Of a DNA stretch of 64,000 nt, positions 8,946 to 18,312 are shown piece by piece. The first letter of the stretch is position 1. Every line of letters starts with the position of its first letter. The stretch is from JAYZAP01 sp964645285. Lineage in GTDB: Bacteria > Pseudomonadota > Alphaproteobacteria > JAAXGF01. Under the pieces are notes generated by a model that saw nothing but the letters and a program-made list of their open reading frames with translations, was not told the DNA's origin and ran no database searches. The translations under genes were made by a program, and so were the position numbers. The DNA is taken from the NCBI GenBank assembly GCA_964645285.1, contig CAZYDR010000002.1, positions 8,710 through 72,709 of the forward strand. The letters run 5' to 3'.

Positions 8946-10096
8946 TGATGCTCGACGTGAATTCTATTATTCCGCAGCGATAGCGAGACCTTGCCGGCCT
9001 TGAGGGCCAGGGCATCCTCGCCGAACAACTCGCGGCGCCAGCCGTGAAGAGCCTTCACATCGGCACTGTCGCTGCTGGCGATCTGTTCGAGATCGGCGGT
9101 ATTGGCGACGAGGCGCTGGGCGACGTCATTCTCATCGCATTTGATCTTCAACAGCACCTTGAGGAGCTCGACCACCGGCCCGATGCCGCGGGACGGCGGT
9201 CTTGACTTGGTGACTTTGGGCCAGTCGGCCTCGGGCACCGCCGCGCCCTTTTTGATGGCGGCCATAATACCTTCGCCCATGACACCCGCGGCCAATTTGT
9301 GGCTGACACCGCGGGTACGGGAAAGATCATCGACCGTGGTCGGTTTGCGCGCCGAGATTTCGAGCAGGGACTCATCGCGCACCATCCGGTTGCGCGGCAG
9401 GTCGCGGGTCTGGGCCTCGCGCTCGCGCCAGGCGGCGACCTCGCGCAACACGGCGAGAAAGCGGCCATCGGTCGAGCGTGACTTGAGACGGCGCCAGGCG
9501 TTGTCCGGGTGCTGCTCGTAGATGGCCGGGTCGTTGAGCACCGCCATTTCCTCGGCCACCCAGGCGGTACGGCCGGTCTTTTCAAGCTGGCCGACAAGGC
9601 GCTCGTAGATCACCCGAAGGTGGGTCACATCGTCGATGGCGTATTCAAGCTGGCGCTCGGTCAAGGGTCGGTGCGACCAATCGGTGAAGCGCGAAGACTT
9701 ATCGATCCGCGCCTTGGCGAGTTTCGACGCCAACGCCTCATAGGACACCGAATCGCCAAAGCCGCAGACCATGGCGGCGACCTGGCTGTCGAACAACGGT
9801 GTCGGAATACGGCCATCCAGGTGATGAAAAATCTCGATGTCCTGGCGCGCCGCGTGGAACACCTTGACCACGCTCTCATTCGCCATCAGGTCGAACAGTG
9901 GGCTCAGATCCATTCCCGGCGCCAGGGTGTCGATGGCGACCGCATCGTCGGGGCCGGCAATCTGGGCCAGGCACAAAATGGGCCAAAAGGTGCTCTCGCG
10001 CATGAATTCCGTATCGACGGTGACATAGTCGGCCGTCGCCAGACGCTGGCACAGATCGGCGAGTTCTTCGATGGTGGTAATCAAAATGGATGTCAT
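8942..10096 (-). CDS. rnd: Ribonuclease D
   Basis: A 3'-5' exoribonuclease for tRNA 3' maturation. DEDDy exonuclease motifs are visible: VTVDTEFMRE (Exo I), VFHAARQDIEIFH (Exo II) and LEYAIDDVTHL (Exo III). An HRDC domain follows (about residues 205-290), with the KPTTVDDLSRTRGV segment. The start at 10096 (MTSILITT) gives 384 residues, the family length; longer starts add unrelated sequence. It is divergent from aspS, the usual alphaproteobacterial arrangement, and shares stop bases with the SDR gene. Confidence 0.95.
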   Translation of the reverse strand: MTSILITTIEELADLCQRLATADYVTVDTEFMRESTFWPILCLAQIAGPDDAVAIDTLAPGMDLSPLFDLMANESVVKVFHAARQDIEIFHHLDGRIPTPLFDSQVAAMVCGFGDSVSYEALASKLAKARIDKSSRFTDWSHRPLTERQLEYAIDDVTHLRVIYERLVGQLEKTGRTAWVAEEMAVLNDPAIYEQHPDNAWRRLKSRSTDGRFLAVLREVAAWREREAQTRDLPRNRMVRDESLLEISARKPTTVDDLSRTRGVSHKLAAGVMGEGIMAAIKKGAAVPEADWPKVTKSRPPSRGIGPVVELLKVLLKIKCDENDVAQRLVANTADLEQIASSDSADVKALHGWRRELFGEDALALKAGKVSLSLRNNRIHVEHH

Positions 10097-10238
10097 GGAG
10101 TATCTATAGTCCGGCACGAAGTTAATGCCAAATTTTGGCGGCTGTTCTTGACAACGGGCACCGTTCCATGCGCTTTTCCGCATCCACCAGCGGGGCGCTT
10201 TGGCGCGACCAGCGGCGATTACCGAACAGGACACTGGC

Positions 10239-12026
10239 ATGCATCCGTACCGGACCCACACTTGCGACGATTTGAGACCCGAACATGTGGGTGAGGAGGT
10301 CCGGCTTTCCGGCTGGGCTCACCGTAAACGAGATCATGGAAATCTATTGTTTTTGGATCTTCGTGATCACTACGGAATCACCCAGTGCGTCGTCGATACC
10401 GAGTCCGTCCACTTCGCGGCGGTCGAGGCATTGCGTCCGGAAAGTGTTGTTACGATCACCGGTAAGGTGGTCAAGCGAAGCGACGATACGATCAATGCCA
10501 ATCTCGCCACCGGCGAGGTCGAGCTGCCGATCGATGATTTCCATGTCCAGTCCATGGCCGACATGCTGCCGTTGCAGGTTCACGGTGATCAGGAGTATCC
10601 CGAGGAGACCCGCCTGCGGTACCGCTTCCTCGATTTGCGCCGGGAAAAGATGCACCGCAACATCATGTTGCGCTCGGCGATCATCGCCAGTATTCGCAGG
10701 CGCATGATCGAGCAGGGTTTCACCGAGTTCCAGACGCCGATTCTGACCGCCAGTTCGCCGGAAGGCGCGCGCGATTTTCTGGTGCCGAGCCGGCTGCATC
10801 CGGGCGAATTCTATGCACTTCCCCAGGCGCCTCAGCAGTTCAAACAGCTGATCATGATGTCGGGTTTCGACCGCTATTTTCAGATCGCCCCGTGCTTCCG
10901 CGACGAAGACGCCCGCGCCGACCGATCGCCGGGCGAGTTCTACCAACTCGATGTAGAGATGTCCTTCGTCGAGCAGGAGGACGTCTTCGCCGCCCTCGAG
11001 CCCCTGTTCGTCGGTCTGTTCGAGGAATTCAGCGACCGCAAGGTAACCGGGCCCACCTTCCCGCGTATCACTTACGCCGACGCCATGCTCAAATACGGTA
11101 GCGATAAGCCCGATCTGCGCAATCCGCTGATTGTTTCAGATGCCACGGAAACGTTTCGTGACAGTGGCTTCGGGATTTTCTCGCGAGCAATTGAAGGCGG
11201 CGCCGTGGTTCGCGCGATTCCGGGTTCAGGCGCGGCGGCAAAGCCACGTAGTTTCTTCGACAAACTCAACGATTGGGCTCGTGAAGAAGGCGCTGGCGGA
11301 CTTGCCTACATAATTTTCGCCGACGGCGCGGCCAAGGGCCCCATTGCCAAACTGCTCGACGACGACAGGCTGGCGTCAATTCGGGAAACCACTGGTGTCA
11401 GCGACGGCGATGCGGTGTTTTTCGCCTGTGACCGCCCGGCGGCGGCCGCCAAGTTCGCCGGCGTGGTGCGTACCAAAATTGGCGAGGACCTCGACCTAAT
11501 CGAGCCCGACGCCTTCCAGTTCTGTTGGATCGTCGATTACCCAATGTTCGAACGTAACGAGCAGAGCGGCGAAATCGAATTCAGTCATAACCCGTTCTCC
11601 ATGCCTCAGGGCGGCATCGAAGCGTTGGAGACCATGGACCCGCTCGACGTTCTGGCGTTTCAGTATGACATCGTCTGCAACGGTATTGAGTTGTCCAGCG
11701 GCGCTATTCGGAACCACTTGCCGGCAGTCATGTACAAGGCTTTCGAAATCGCCGGCTATTCGGCTGAGACCGTGGAGACCGAGTTTCCCGGACTGCTTCA
11801 GGCGTTCCAGTATGGCGCGCCGCCTCATGGCGGCATCGCACCGGGTATTGACCGCATCGTCATGCAGTTGGCGGACGAGCCCAACATTCGTGAAGTCATC
11901 CTGTTTCCCATGAACCAGCAGGCCCAGGACCTGATGATGGGGGCGCCGGCAACCGTGGATGATCCGGCCCTCAAGGATGTCCATATTCGCGTCCAGCTGC
12001 CGCTCAAGCCCAAGGGAGAGGGCTAA
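10239..12026 (+). CDS. aspS: Aspartate--tRNA ligase
   Basis: A class II aminoacyl-tRNA synthetase of 595 residues. It has the N-terminal OB-fold anticodon domain (GWAHRKRDHGNLLFLDLRD), class II motif 1, motif 2 (FQIAPCFRDEDARADRSPGEFYQLD), the bacterial GAD insertion domain (about residues 290-420) and motif 3 (GIAPGIDRIVM). The ATG at 10239 starts the conserved MHPYRTHTC sequence. Alphaproteobacterial enzymes of this type are often non-discriminating when GatCAB is present, which cannot be tested here. Confidence 0.97.
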   Translation: MHPYRTHTCDDLRPEHVGEEVRLSGWAHRKRDHGNLLFLDLRDHYGITQCVVDTESVHFAAVEALRPESVVTITGKVVKRSDDTINANLATGEVELPIDDFHVQSMADMLPLQVHGDQEYPEETRLRYRFLDLRREKMHRNIMLRSAIIASIRRRMIEQGFTEFQTPILTASSPEGARDFLVPSRLHPGEFYALPQAPQQFKQLIMMSGFDRYFQIAPCFRDEDARADRSPGEFYQLDVEMSFVEQEDVFAALEPLFVGLFEEFSDRKVTGPTFPRITYADAMLKYGSDKPDLRNPLIVSDATETFRDSGFGIFSRAIEGGAVVRAIPGSGAAAKPRSFFDKLNDWAREEGAGGLAYIIFADGAAKGPIAKLLDDDRLASIRETTGVSDGDAVFFACDRPAAAAKFAGVVRTKIGEDLDLIEPDAFQFCWIVDYPMFERNEQSGEIEFSHNPFSMPQGGIEALETMDPLDVLAFQYDIVCNGIELSSGAIRNHLPAVMYKAFEIAGYSAETVETEFPGLLQAFQYGAPPHGGIAPGIDRIVMQLADEPNIREVILFPMNQQAQDLMMGAPATVDDPALKDVHIRVQLPLKPKGEG

Positions 12027-12089
12027 CTTTTCCGCTACGCAGTCCTGATTCGGACAGAAGGTGAGGGGTGACTGGGCTATAAAGAGCCC

Positions 12090-12959
12090 ATGAGCGGAAC
12101 CCACACACTCGAACTGCCCTTTCGGCCACCCTACCCTTGGCCATGGATGCTGTCCTTCCTCGGCGCCCGCGCCATTCCGGGGGTCGAGGCGGTGGTCGGG
12201 GATTGCTACCGGCGCAGCATCACCACCGGTAAGGGCCCCGCCATACTTGAAGCGCGTCTGGCGCAGCATGGCCATGCCCTTCTGCTGTCCAGTGATCAAT
12301 CGCTTGACGATTTATCGAATAGCCTACGCCGCCAATTCGATCTCCATGCGGATCCGGCGGTTATCGATGGCCAGCTCAGCGCCGACCCCATGCTGGCGCC
12401 CATGGTTGCCGCCCTGCCGGGGTTGCGAGTGCCCAAGGCGTGGGACATTTTCGAGCTGGCCATTCGCGCCATCGTCGGCCAACAGGTCAGCGTCGCCGGC
12501 GCGACCACGGTGACCGGACGTATTGCCACCCGGTTCGGCACGCCGCTGCCAGGCGCCGATGACACCCTGAGCCGGATCTTTCCAACACCGGCGCAGCTTG
12601 CCGAAGCGGACGTGGCGTCCACCGGCATGCCGGGCAAGCGAGCCCAGACCATCAATCGTTTCGCCGCCGCTGTCGCCAGTGGCGATGTGGTGCTGGGTGA
12701 CATCGACGATCTGGACTCCTTCGTCGAGGGGCTGTGTGCGCTGCCGGGAATTGGCCCCTGGACCGCCAACTATATCGCTATGCGAGGTCTCGGGCTGGCC
12801 GATACGTTTCCCACGGGCGACCTTGGTCTGGTGCGCGCCTTCGAGGCTCGGGGCGAGTCTTTGAGCCATAAGCAACTGACCGCCCGGGCTGAAGCATGGC
12901 GTCCGTGGCGGGCCTATGCCACCATGCATCTTTGGGCATCTGCCGGCGCGGGAGGGTAG
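12090..12959 (+). CDS. DNA-3-methyladenine glycosylase II (AlkA-like, no Ada domain)
   Basis: A base-excision glycosylase for alkylated bases. It has an AlkA N-terminal domain (ELPFRPPYPWPWMLSFL, about residues 8-110) and a HhH-GPD domain. The hairpin motif LPGIGPWTANY lies at about 218-228 and the catalytic aspartate at about 244 in FPTGDLGL. The 289-residue length fits AlkA without the extra N-terminal Ada domain that many proteobacterial versions carry. It is followed 5 bases later by an O6-methylguanine methyltransferase, making a two-gene alkylation-repair operon. Confidence 0.9.
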   Translation: MSGTHTLELPFRPPYPWPWMLSFLGARAIPGVEAVVGDCYRRSITTGKGPAILEARLAQHGHALLLSSDQSLDDLSNSLRRQFDLHADPAVIDGQLSADPMLAPMVAALPGLRVPKAWDIFELAIRAIVGQQVSVAGATTVTGRIATRFGTPLPGADDTLSRIFPTPAQLAEADVASTGMPGKRAQTINRFAAAVASGDVVLGDIDDLDSFVEGLCALPGIGPWTANYIAMRGLGLADTFPTGDLGLVRAFEARGESLSHKQLTARAEAWRPWRAYATMHLWASAGAGG

Positions 12960-12964
12960 CCGCC

Positions 12965-13495
12965 ATGACGATCACACTGCATTACGAGAGCATTCCGTCG
13001 CCGATTGGCGATGTGCTGATGATGGTCAACGGTGAAGCGCTCTGCGTGCTCGACTTCGGCGACTACGAAGATCGCATGCGCAAGCTGTTGGGGCGACGCT
13101 TCGACGATGTCGACATCGTCGAGCGGCCGGTCCCCGAGGGGGTTCGCCGTCGGATCGAAGCTTATTTCGAAGGCGATATTACGGGCGTTGACGACATTCT
13201 TACGGACACCCGCGGAACAGCCTTCCAGGAACACGTCTGGAAAGCGCTGCGTGATATCCCGGCGGGGGAGACGACGTCGTACGGCGCCATGGCCAAAGAC
13301 CTGGGCGGCCTCGGCGCGTCGCGCGCGGTGGGTCTGGCCAATGGCAGCAATCCGGTCAGCATTGTCATTCCCTGTCACCGGGTCATCGGTTCTGATGGTT
13401 CTCTCACGGGCTATGGCGGCGGTCTTCATCGCAAAGAGTGGCTGCTCAAGCATGAGGGCGCCATGCCGGCGACCCAGGGAGAATTGAGTGTCTAG
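12965..13495 (+). CDS. ogt: Methylated-DNA--[protein]-cysteine S-methyltransferase
   Basis: A suicide enzyme that removes the methyl group from O6-methylguanine. The acceptor Cys is at about residue 137 in IPCHRVIGSDGSLTGYGGG, and the upstream helix-turn-helix segment TSYGAMAKDLG is present. At 176 residues it is the Ogt type without an Ada regulatory domain. The ATG at 12965 follows the glycosylase stop by 5 bases. Its stop shares a CTAG with the convergent HAD gene. Confidence 0.93.
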   Translation: MTITLHYESIPSPIGDVLMMVNGEALCVLDFGDYEDRMRKLLGRRFDDVDIVERPVPEGVRRRIEAYFEGDITGVDDILTDTRGTAFQEHVWKALRDIPAGETTSYGAMAKDLGGLGASRAVGLANGSNPVSIVIPCHRVIGSDGSLTGYGGGLHRKEWLLKHEGAMPATQGELSV

Positions 13496-14214
13496 CCTTT
13501 GATCTGAGCCTCAAGGCGATGGGCGCGAATCAGGTCGGCCATGCTTTGCTTTTCCATATCGGGCCAGACGGCGGTCGGCGGTGTTGCACCGGTGCCGAAC
13601 TTGTCGTGGCGGCGATTGATCCAGCAGGTCTTAAGGTCCGCGTTACGGGCCGGTGCGATATCGTGATAGAGGCTCTGGGCCGTATGCAGCACGTCGTCCG
13701 GCTTGATACCCATGCCCGATAGCCGGGCAATCAGAGCCGTGAAGTTATCCGGGTTGGGTTTGTAGCTGCCGACATCCTCGGCGGTAACGATGGCGTCGAA
13801 TTCCACAGCCAGACGCTGGTTCGAGTGGGCGAACGAGGCGTTGTCCACATTCGACAGAACCACCAGCTTGTAGTGGTCCTTGAGATAGGCAAGGGCCTCT
13901 ACGCTGTCGGCAAAGGCCGGCCAGTCCTTGACCGAGTTGCCCAGGGCGTCGGCTTCGTCGGCCCAGGCGTCGTGACCGAACTCGGCACCGATGGCGAGCA
14001 TGGTCTGGCGCAGTACGTCGGGATAGAGCATGGCCGGCGTAGCCTGCTGGACGCGGGTCTCATGGCGACCGAACGATTCCAGCAGCGTATCGTCGTCGGC
14101 GTTGATCTCGTGTTTCGCCGCCCACGGCCGCAGCACCGCGAGAATGCCCGACTCCCAATCGATAAGGGTACCGTAACAATCGAAGGTCAACGTCGAGAAA
14201 TCGGTCATATCCAT
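13492..14214 (-). CDS. HAD-family hydrolase, haloacid dehalogenase type II-like
   Basis: The nucleophile motif is LTFDCYGTLIDWE at the N-terminus, with Asp as nucleophile. Motif II is VVLSNVDN, motif III lies around GSYKPNPDNF, and the late acidic motif is HTAQSLYHDIAPA. The cap insert region (about 20-95) suggests a C1-cap HAD as in L-2-haloacid dehalogenases. The start may be 14214 (MDMTDF) or 14208 (MTDF). The real substrate is not predictable; many such proteins act on small phosphates or haloacids. It is convergent with ogt. Confidence 0.82.
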   Translation of the reverse strand: MDMTDFSTLTFDCYGTLIDWESGILAVLRPWAAKHEINADDDTLLESFGRHETRVQQATPAMLYPDVLRQTMLAIGAEFGHDAWADEADALGNSVKDWPAFADSVEALAYLKDHYKLVVLSNVDNASFAHSNQRLAVEFDAIVTAEDVGSYKPNPDNFTALIARLSGMGIKPDDVLHTAQSLYHDIAPARNADLKTCWINRRHDKFGTGATPPTAVWPDMEKQSMADLIRAHRLEAQIKG

Positions 14215-14243
14215 GACCGGCGTTATATCAGTAAAATGGGCGT

Positions 14244-14274
14244 AAAAAAATGGGGCGCTCCGGGCGCACGCCCC
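14244..14274 (-). terminator. Rho-independent terminator downstream of nrdJ
   Basis: Read on the minus strand, GGGGCG and CGCCCC form a stem around an 11-base loop, followed by a run of seven T. It lies about 105 bases after the nrdJ stop and only 30 bases before the HAD start, so it separates the two transcripts. Confidence 0.75.
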
Positions 14275-14380
14275 GTAAGTTAGGGAGGACACACCATCTA
14301 GACCGCGACGTAACCGTCCAAGGTTTACGCCGCGGGTGTCGCAACGAGACGGACGGCCCTGAGACCCGCCATAGAGAGCG

Positions 14381-17300
14381 CTATGAGCAACCGCTCGTAG
14401 CGCCGCAACTATCGCACTTCAGGCACGTTCCGTTGCGAACCAGCGTGAAGGAGCCGCAGTCGTTGCAGGCGTCTCCTTCGTAACCCTTCATCCGCGCTTC
14501 GCGGACCTCATCGACCTTCGGTCGGGTCGTTGTCTCTGTTGTCTCCATGACCATGGTCTCGCCTTCGGCGGGCACGGCCACATCAACCGCCATATTCAGC
14601 GCCACGGCCGTTGCCGCGCCGCCGCCTTGAACCACGCGCAGGCCCGAGCGTACGTAACCATTGCTGGTCACCCGCATCATCGCCTTCTCAAGTTCCGCCA
14701 CCTCGTTGGAAATGGACTCTTCGGTATTACCCATGGTCGCCGGGGTCGAGGCGCCACCGACGCTGTCGGGAAGCAGATCGTCCGGTTCCACATGGGCCAA
14801 GTCGCTGCGGCCGAGATAAGAGACGGCCAATTCGCGGAAGATATAATCGAGAATCGAGGTCGACATCTTGATGGCCTCGTTGCCTTCGACCATGCCCGAA
14901 GGCTCGAACCGGGTGAAGGTGAAGGCATCGACAAATTCTTCTAGGGGCACGCCGTGCTGCAGGCCCATGGAGATGGCGATGGCGAAGCTGTCCATCATGG
15001 CCCGGAAGGCCGAGCCTTCCTTGTGCATGTCGAGGAAGATTTCACCAATGCTGCCGTCGTCGAATTCGCCGGTCCGGAGATAGACCTTGTGGCCGCCGAC
15101 AACGGCTTTCTGGGTGTAGCCGCGACGCCGCGCGGGCAGGCGGCGGCGGGCATGCATTTGCTGTTCGATGACCCGAACCACGCGCTCGGTCGTCGGCGTG
15201 GCCCCGGCCTCGTCGAGCATGTCGTCGTCATCGTCGTCCAGGGTCAGCGCGCTCAGGGGCTGGGACAGTTTCGAGCCGTCGCGATAAAGCGCGATGGCCT
15301 TGAGGCCCAGTTGCCACGCCAGATGATAGGCGTCCTTGCAGTCTTCCACCGTAGCAATGCCCGGCATGTTGATGGTCTTGGAAATAGCGCCTGAGATGAA
15401 GGGCTGGGATGCCGCCATCATATGGATGTGGCTTTCTGGCGACAGGAAGCGCTTGCCGATGCGGCCGCAGGGGTTAGCGCAATCGAACACCGGCAGATGT
15501 GCCTCGGCGATATGAGGCGCGCCTTCCAGAGTCATGGCGCCGCAGCAAAAGACATTGGCGTCGTTGATGTCGCTTTTGCTGAAGCCCATCTCGGTCAGCA
15601 TGTCAAAGCTTGGGTCGTCGAGTTGGGCGTTGGTGAACTCCAGCACCTTGGTGCAGAACTCTTCGCTCAGGGTCCATTTGTTAAAGGCGAACTTGATATC
15701 GAAGGCGCTGACCAGGGTCGCCTCGAGCGCATCAATCGTGGCGGCGGTGAAGCCGCGCTCGCGCAGGCTGTCATGATTGACGCCGGGGCCCCCGGCCAGA
15801 GTACCGTGGCCGACCGCGTAGCGCTCCATTTCCTCGACCTGCCCGGTGTCGTAGCCCAGGGTGGCGAGGGCCTTCGGCACGGTGCGGTTGATGATCTTGA
15901 AGTAGCCGCCGCCGGCCAGCTTCTTGAACTTGACCAGGGCGAAGTCGGGCTCGATGCCCGTGGTGTCGCAGTCCATGACCAGGCCGATGGTGCCGGTGGG
16001 GGCGACCACGGTGGCCTGGGCGTTGCGGTAGCCGTGAGCCTCGCCCAGCGCCAGGGCGTCGTCCCAGGCCTTGCAGGCGGCGCCGACGATGTTCTTTTCC
16101 GGGCAATTGGCGGTGTCCAGCGGCACCGGCGGCACCGACAATCCTTCGTAGCCCTCGCTCTTGCCATAGGCGGCGAGGCGATGGTTGCGTATGACCGCCA
16201 ACATGGAGTCGCGGTTGGCCTCGAACTCGGGAAAGGCGCCGAGCTCCCCGGCCATCTCCGCCGATGTCGCATAGGACACGCCGGTCATCAGGGCGCTGAT
16301 GGCGCCGCAGATGGCACGGCCTTCGTCGCTGTCGTAGCCATGGCCCGAGGCCATGAGCAGGCCGCCGATGTTGGCGAAGCCGAGGCCCAGGGTGCGGAAA
16401 TCGTAGCTCCGCCGGGCGATCTCCGACGACGGGAACTGGGCCATGACCACGGCGATCTCGAGGGCAATGGTCCACAGGCGCACCGCGTGGCTGAAGGTCT
16501 CGTGGTCGAAGGAACCGTCGTCATGAACAAACGTCTGGAGATTGAGCGACGCCAGATTGCATGCAGTGTCGTCAAGGAACATATACTCCGAGCACGGGTT
16601 GGAGGCGTTGATGCGGCCTGATTCCTTGCAGGTGTGCCAGTCATTGATGGTGCTGTCGTACTGGATGCCGGGATCGGCCGAGGCCCAGGCGGCGTAGGCG
16701 ATCTGTTCCCACAGCTCACGGGCCGGCACGGTCTTGTGGACCTTACCGTCGGTGCGCCGGATCAAGTTCCAGTCGCCATCCTCCAGGGTGCTGCGCATGA
16801 ACGCCTCGGTGACCCGCACCGAGTTGTTGGAGTTCTGGCCCGAGACGGTGATGTAAGCCTCCGAGTCCCAATCCGTGTTGTAGGTCGGGAAGTCGATGGC
16901 GGTATAGCCTTGCCGGGCAAACTGCGTGACCCGTTGAATATAGTTCTCGGGAACCAGCGCATTGCTGGCCTCGCGCATGGCGCTTCGGAGCTCGGGGTTG
17001 CTGGCCGGCGAGAACCGGTCCTCGTTCTCTTCGTCGCCTTGGCACGCCTTCATAATGGCGTTGAGATGCTTGGCGCAGAGTTGGGAGCCGGCAACCATGG
17101 CTGCCACCTTCTGCTCTTCGATGACCTTCCAGTTGATGAAATCCTCGATGTCCGGATGATCCACATCGACGATCACCATCTTGGCAGCGCGGCGCGTGGT
17201 GCCGCCGGATTTGATGGAACCGGCGGCCCGGTCGCCAACCTTGAGGAAGCTCATAAGGCCGGATGAGCGACCGCCGCCCGAGAGGTCTTCGCCGCCGCCG

Positions 17301-18016
17301 CGCAGCGCCGAGAAATTGGTGCCCGTGCCTGAGCCGTACTTGAACAGCCGCGCTTCGCGGACCCACAGGTCCATGATGCCGTTTTCGTTGACCAGGTCGT
17401 CGTTGACGCTCTGAATGAAGCAGGCGTGGGGTTGGGGGTGCTCGTAAGACGACTTGGACGCGGTCAGTTCGCCGGTCTGGAAGTCCATGTAGTGGTGACC
17501 CTGGGCCGGCCCGTCGATGCCGTAGGCCCAGTGGAGCCCGGTGTTGAACCACTGCGGTGAGTTGGGCGCCGCCATCTGGGTGCACAGCATGTAGCGCATT
17601 TCGTCGTAATAGGCCTGGGCGTCGTCTTCGGCGTCAAAATAACCGGCCTTCCAGCCCCAATAGGTCCAGGTACCGGCGAGGCGGTCGAACACGTCGGTGG
17701 CGGAATCCTCGGCGCCGTAGCGGAAATCCTCGTCGAGTTCGGCCAGGGCGTCCACGTCGGGCTCGCTGCGCCATAGCCAACGCGGCACATTGCTCTCCTC
17801 GACGGCGCGCAGGCGCTTGGCCACGCCGGTCTTGCGGAAATACTTCAGGGCGATGATGTCGCTGGCAATCTGGGACCACTTGGCCGGGACTTTTACGTCT
17901 TCAAGGCGGAACACCGTTGAGCCATCCGAATTACGAATCTCACTGGTGATGGAACGGAACTCAATGCCGCTATAAGGTGACTTCCCGTCAGCCGTAAACC
18001 GCCGCTCGACACGCAT
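14381..18016 (-). CDS. nrdJ: Adenosylcobalamin-dependent ribonucleoside-diphosphate reductase
   Basis: A class II ribonucleotide reductase that makes deoxyribonucleotides using coenzyme B12, so it needs neither oxygen nor a second subunit. It is 1211 residues. Family landmarks are SPQWFNTGLHWAYG, the PHACFIQSV segment with an active-site Cys, the LFKYGSGTGTNFS loop, the NPCSEYMF motif and the VAPTGTIGLVMDCDTTGIEP loop. The C-terminus carries a Cys-rich tail with two CxxC pairs (CNDC, CLKCDSC), seen in long NrdJ proteins. A pair of NrdR-like boxes lies 126-173 bases upstream and a terminator follows. No cobalamin riboswitch is evident. Confidence 0.96.
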   Translation of the reverse strand: MRVERRFTADGKSPYSGIEFRSITSEIRNSDGSTVFRLEDVKVPAKWSQIASDIIALKYFRKTGVAKRLRAVEESNVPRWLWRSEPDVDALAELDEDFRYGAEDSATDVFDRLAGTWTYWGWKAGYFDAEDDAQAYYDEMRYMLCTQMAAPNSPQWFNTGLHWAYGIDGPAQGHHYMDFQTGELTASKSSYEHPQPHACFIQSVNDDLVNENGIMDLWVREARLFKYGSGTGTNFSALRGGGEDLSGGGRSSGLMSFLKVGDRAAGSIKSGGTTRRAAKMVIVDVDHPDIEDFINWKVIEEQKVAAMVAGSQLCAKHLNAIMKACQGDEENEDRFSPASNPELRSAMREASNALVPENYIQRVTQFARQGYTAIDFPTYNTDWDSEAYITVSGQNSNNSVRVTEAFMRSTLEDGDWNLIRRTDGKVHKTVPARELWEQIAYAAWASADPGIQYDSTINDWHTCKESGRINASNPCSEYMFLDDTACNLASLNLQTFVHDDGSFDHETFSHAVRLWTIALEIAVVMAQFPSSEIARRSYDFRTLGLGFANIGGLLMASGHGYDSDEGRAICGAISALMTGVSYATSAEMAGELGAFPEFEANRDSMLAVIRNHRLAAYGKSEGYEGLSVPPVPLDTANCPEKNIVGAACKAWDDALALGEAHGYRNAQATVVAPTGTIGLVMDCDTTGIEPDFALVKFKKLAGGGYFKIINRTVPKALATLGYDTGQVEEMERYAVGHGTLAGGPGVNHDSLRERGFTAATIDALEATLVSAFDIKFAFNKWTLSEEFCTKVLEFTNAQLDDPSFDMLTEMGFSKSDINDANVFCCGAMTLEGAPHIAEAHLPVFDCANPCGRIGKRFLSPESHIHMMAASQPFISGAISKTINMPGIATVEDCKDAYHLAWQLGLKAIALYRDGSKLSQPLSALTLDDDDDDMLDEAGATPTTERVVRVIEQQMHARRRLPARRRGYTQKAVVGGHKVYLRTGEFDDGSIGEIFLDMHKEGSAFRAMMDSFAIAISMGLQHGVPLEEFVDAFTFTRFEPSGMVEGNEAIKMSTSILDYIFRELAVSYLGRSDLAHVEPDDLLPDSVGGASTPATMGNTEESISNEVAELEKAMMRVTSNGYVRSGLRVVQGGGAATAVALNMAVDVAVPAEGETMVMETTETTTRPKVDEVREARMKGYEGDACNDCGSFTLVRNGTCLKCDSCGATSGCS

Positions 18017-18141
18017 ACCAAAAACCCCCTGAAAACTACTGCCCCTGCCTACCCGCGCGACCGGCCCCCGGAATGGTATATTTTGGCCGATCCGCGTTAT
18101 CTTGTAGCAAAAAATAAGGAAAACACAAGATGTAGGCTAAC

Positions 18142-18189
18142 GCAACATATTTTGTGCAAAAATTTTTTGCGAACCACTATATATGATTA
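18142..18189. promoter_or_regulatory. Pair of NrdR-box-like sites upstream of nrdJ
   Basis: Box 1 at 18142-18157 reads GCAACATATTTTGTGC. Box 2 at 18174-18189 reads CCACTATATATGATTA, whose reverse complement contains ATATATAGTG. Both match one half of the NrdR consensus (ACACWATATATWGTGT) well, including the central ATAT and the GTG flank. The two start exactly 32 bases apart, about three helical turns, which is the usual tandem arrangement for NrdR operators before ribonucleotide reductase genes. The region is much more AT-rich than its surroundings. NrdR repression of nrdJ is inferred. Confidence 0.65.
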
Positions 18190-18312
18190 TACCATATCTA
18201 GGGGCTGTGGATAAAAGAACCGCAATATACTGAGTGTCAGTTGGCCGGAGTTTTCCGCGCGCGGACGGCTTTGACCGGTCTCTCTGAAGTTCAACAGAGC
18301 CGGCCAGCAGGC

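Noticed and set aside
14293..14380. Possible small RNA between nrdJ and its terminator
   Set aside because: The span is only the 3' UTR of nrdJ; no separate promoter is visible.
15422..16621. Long open frame of 399 codons antisense to nrdJ
   Set aside because: It shows no domain and is low in complexity; long antisense frames are normal opposite GC-rich genes. nrdJ is clearly the coding strand.
18017..18312. Cobalamin riboswitch upstream of nrdJ
   Set aside because: No B12-box or typical multi-hairpin core was recognisable; the region is better explained by NrdR-like boxes.
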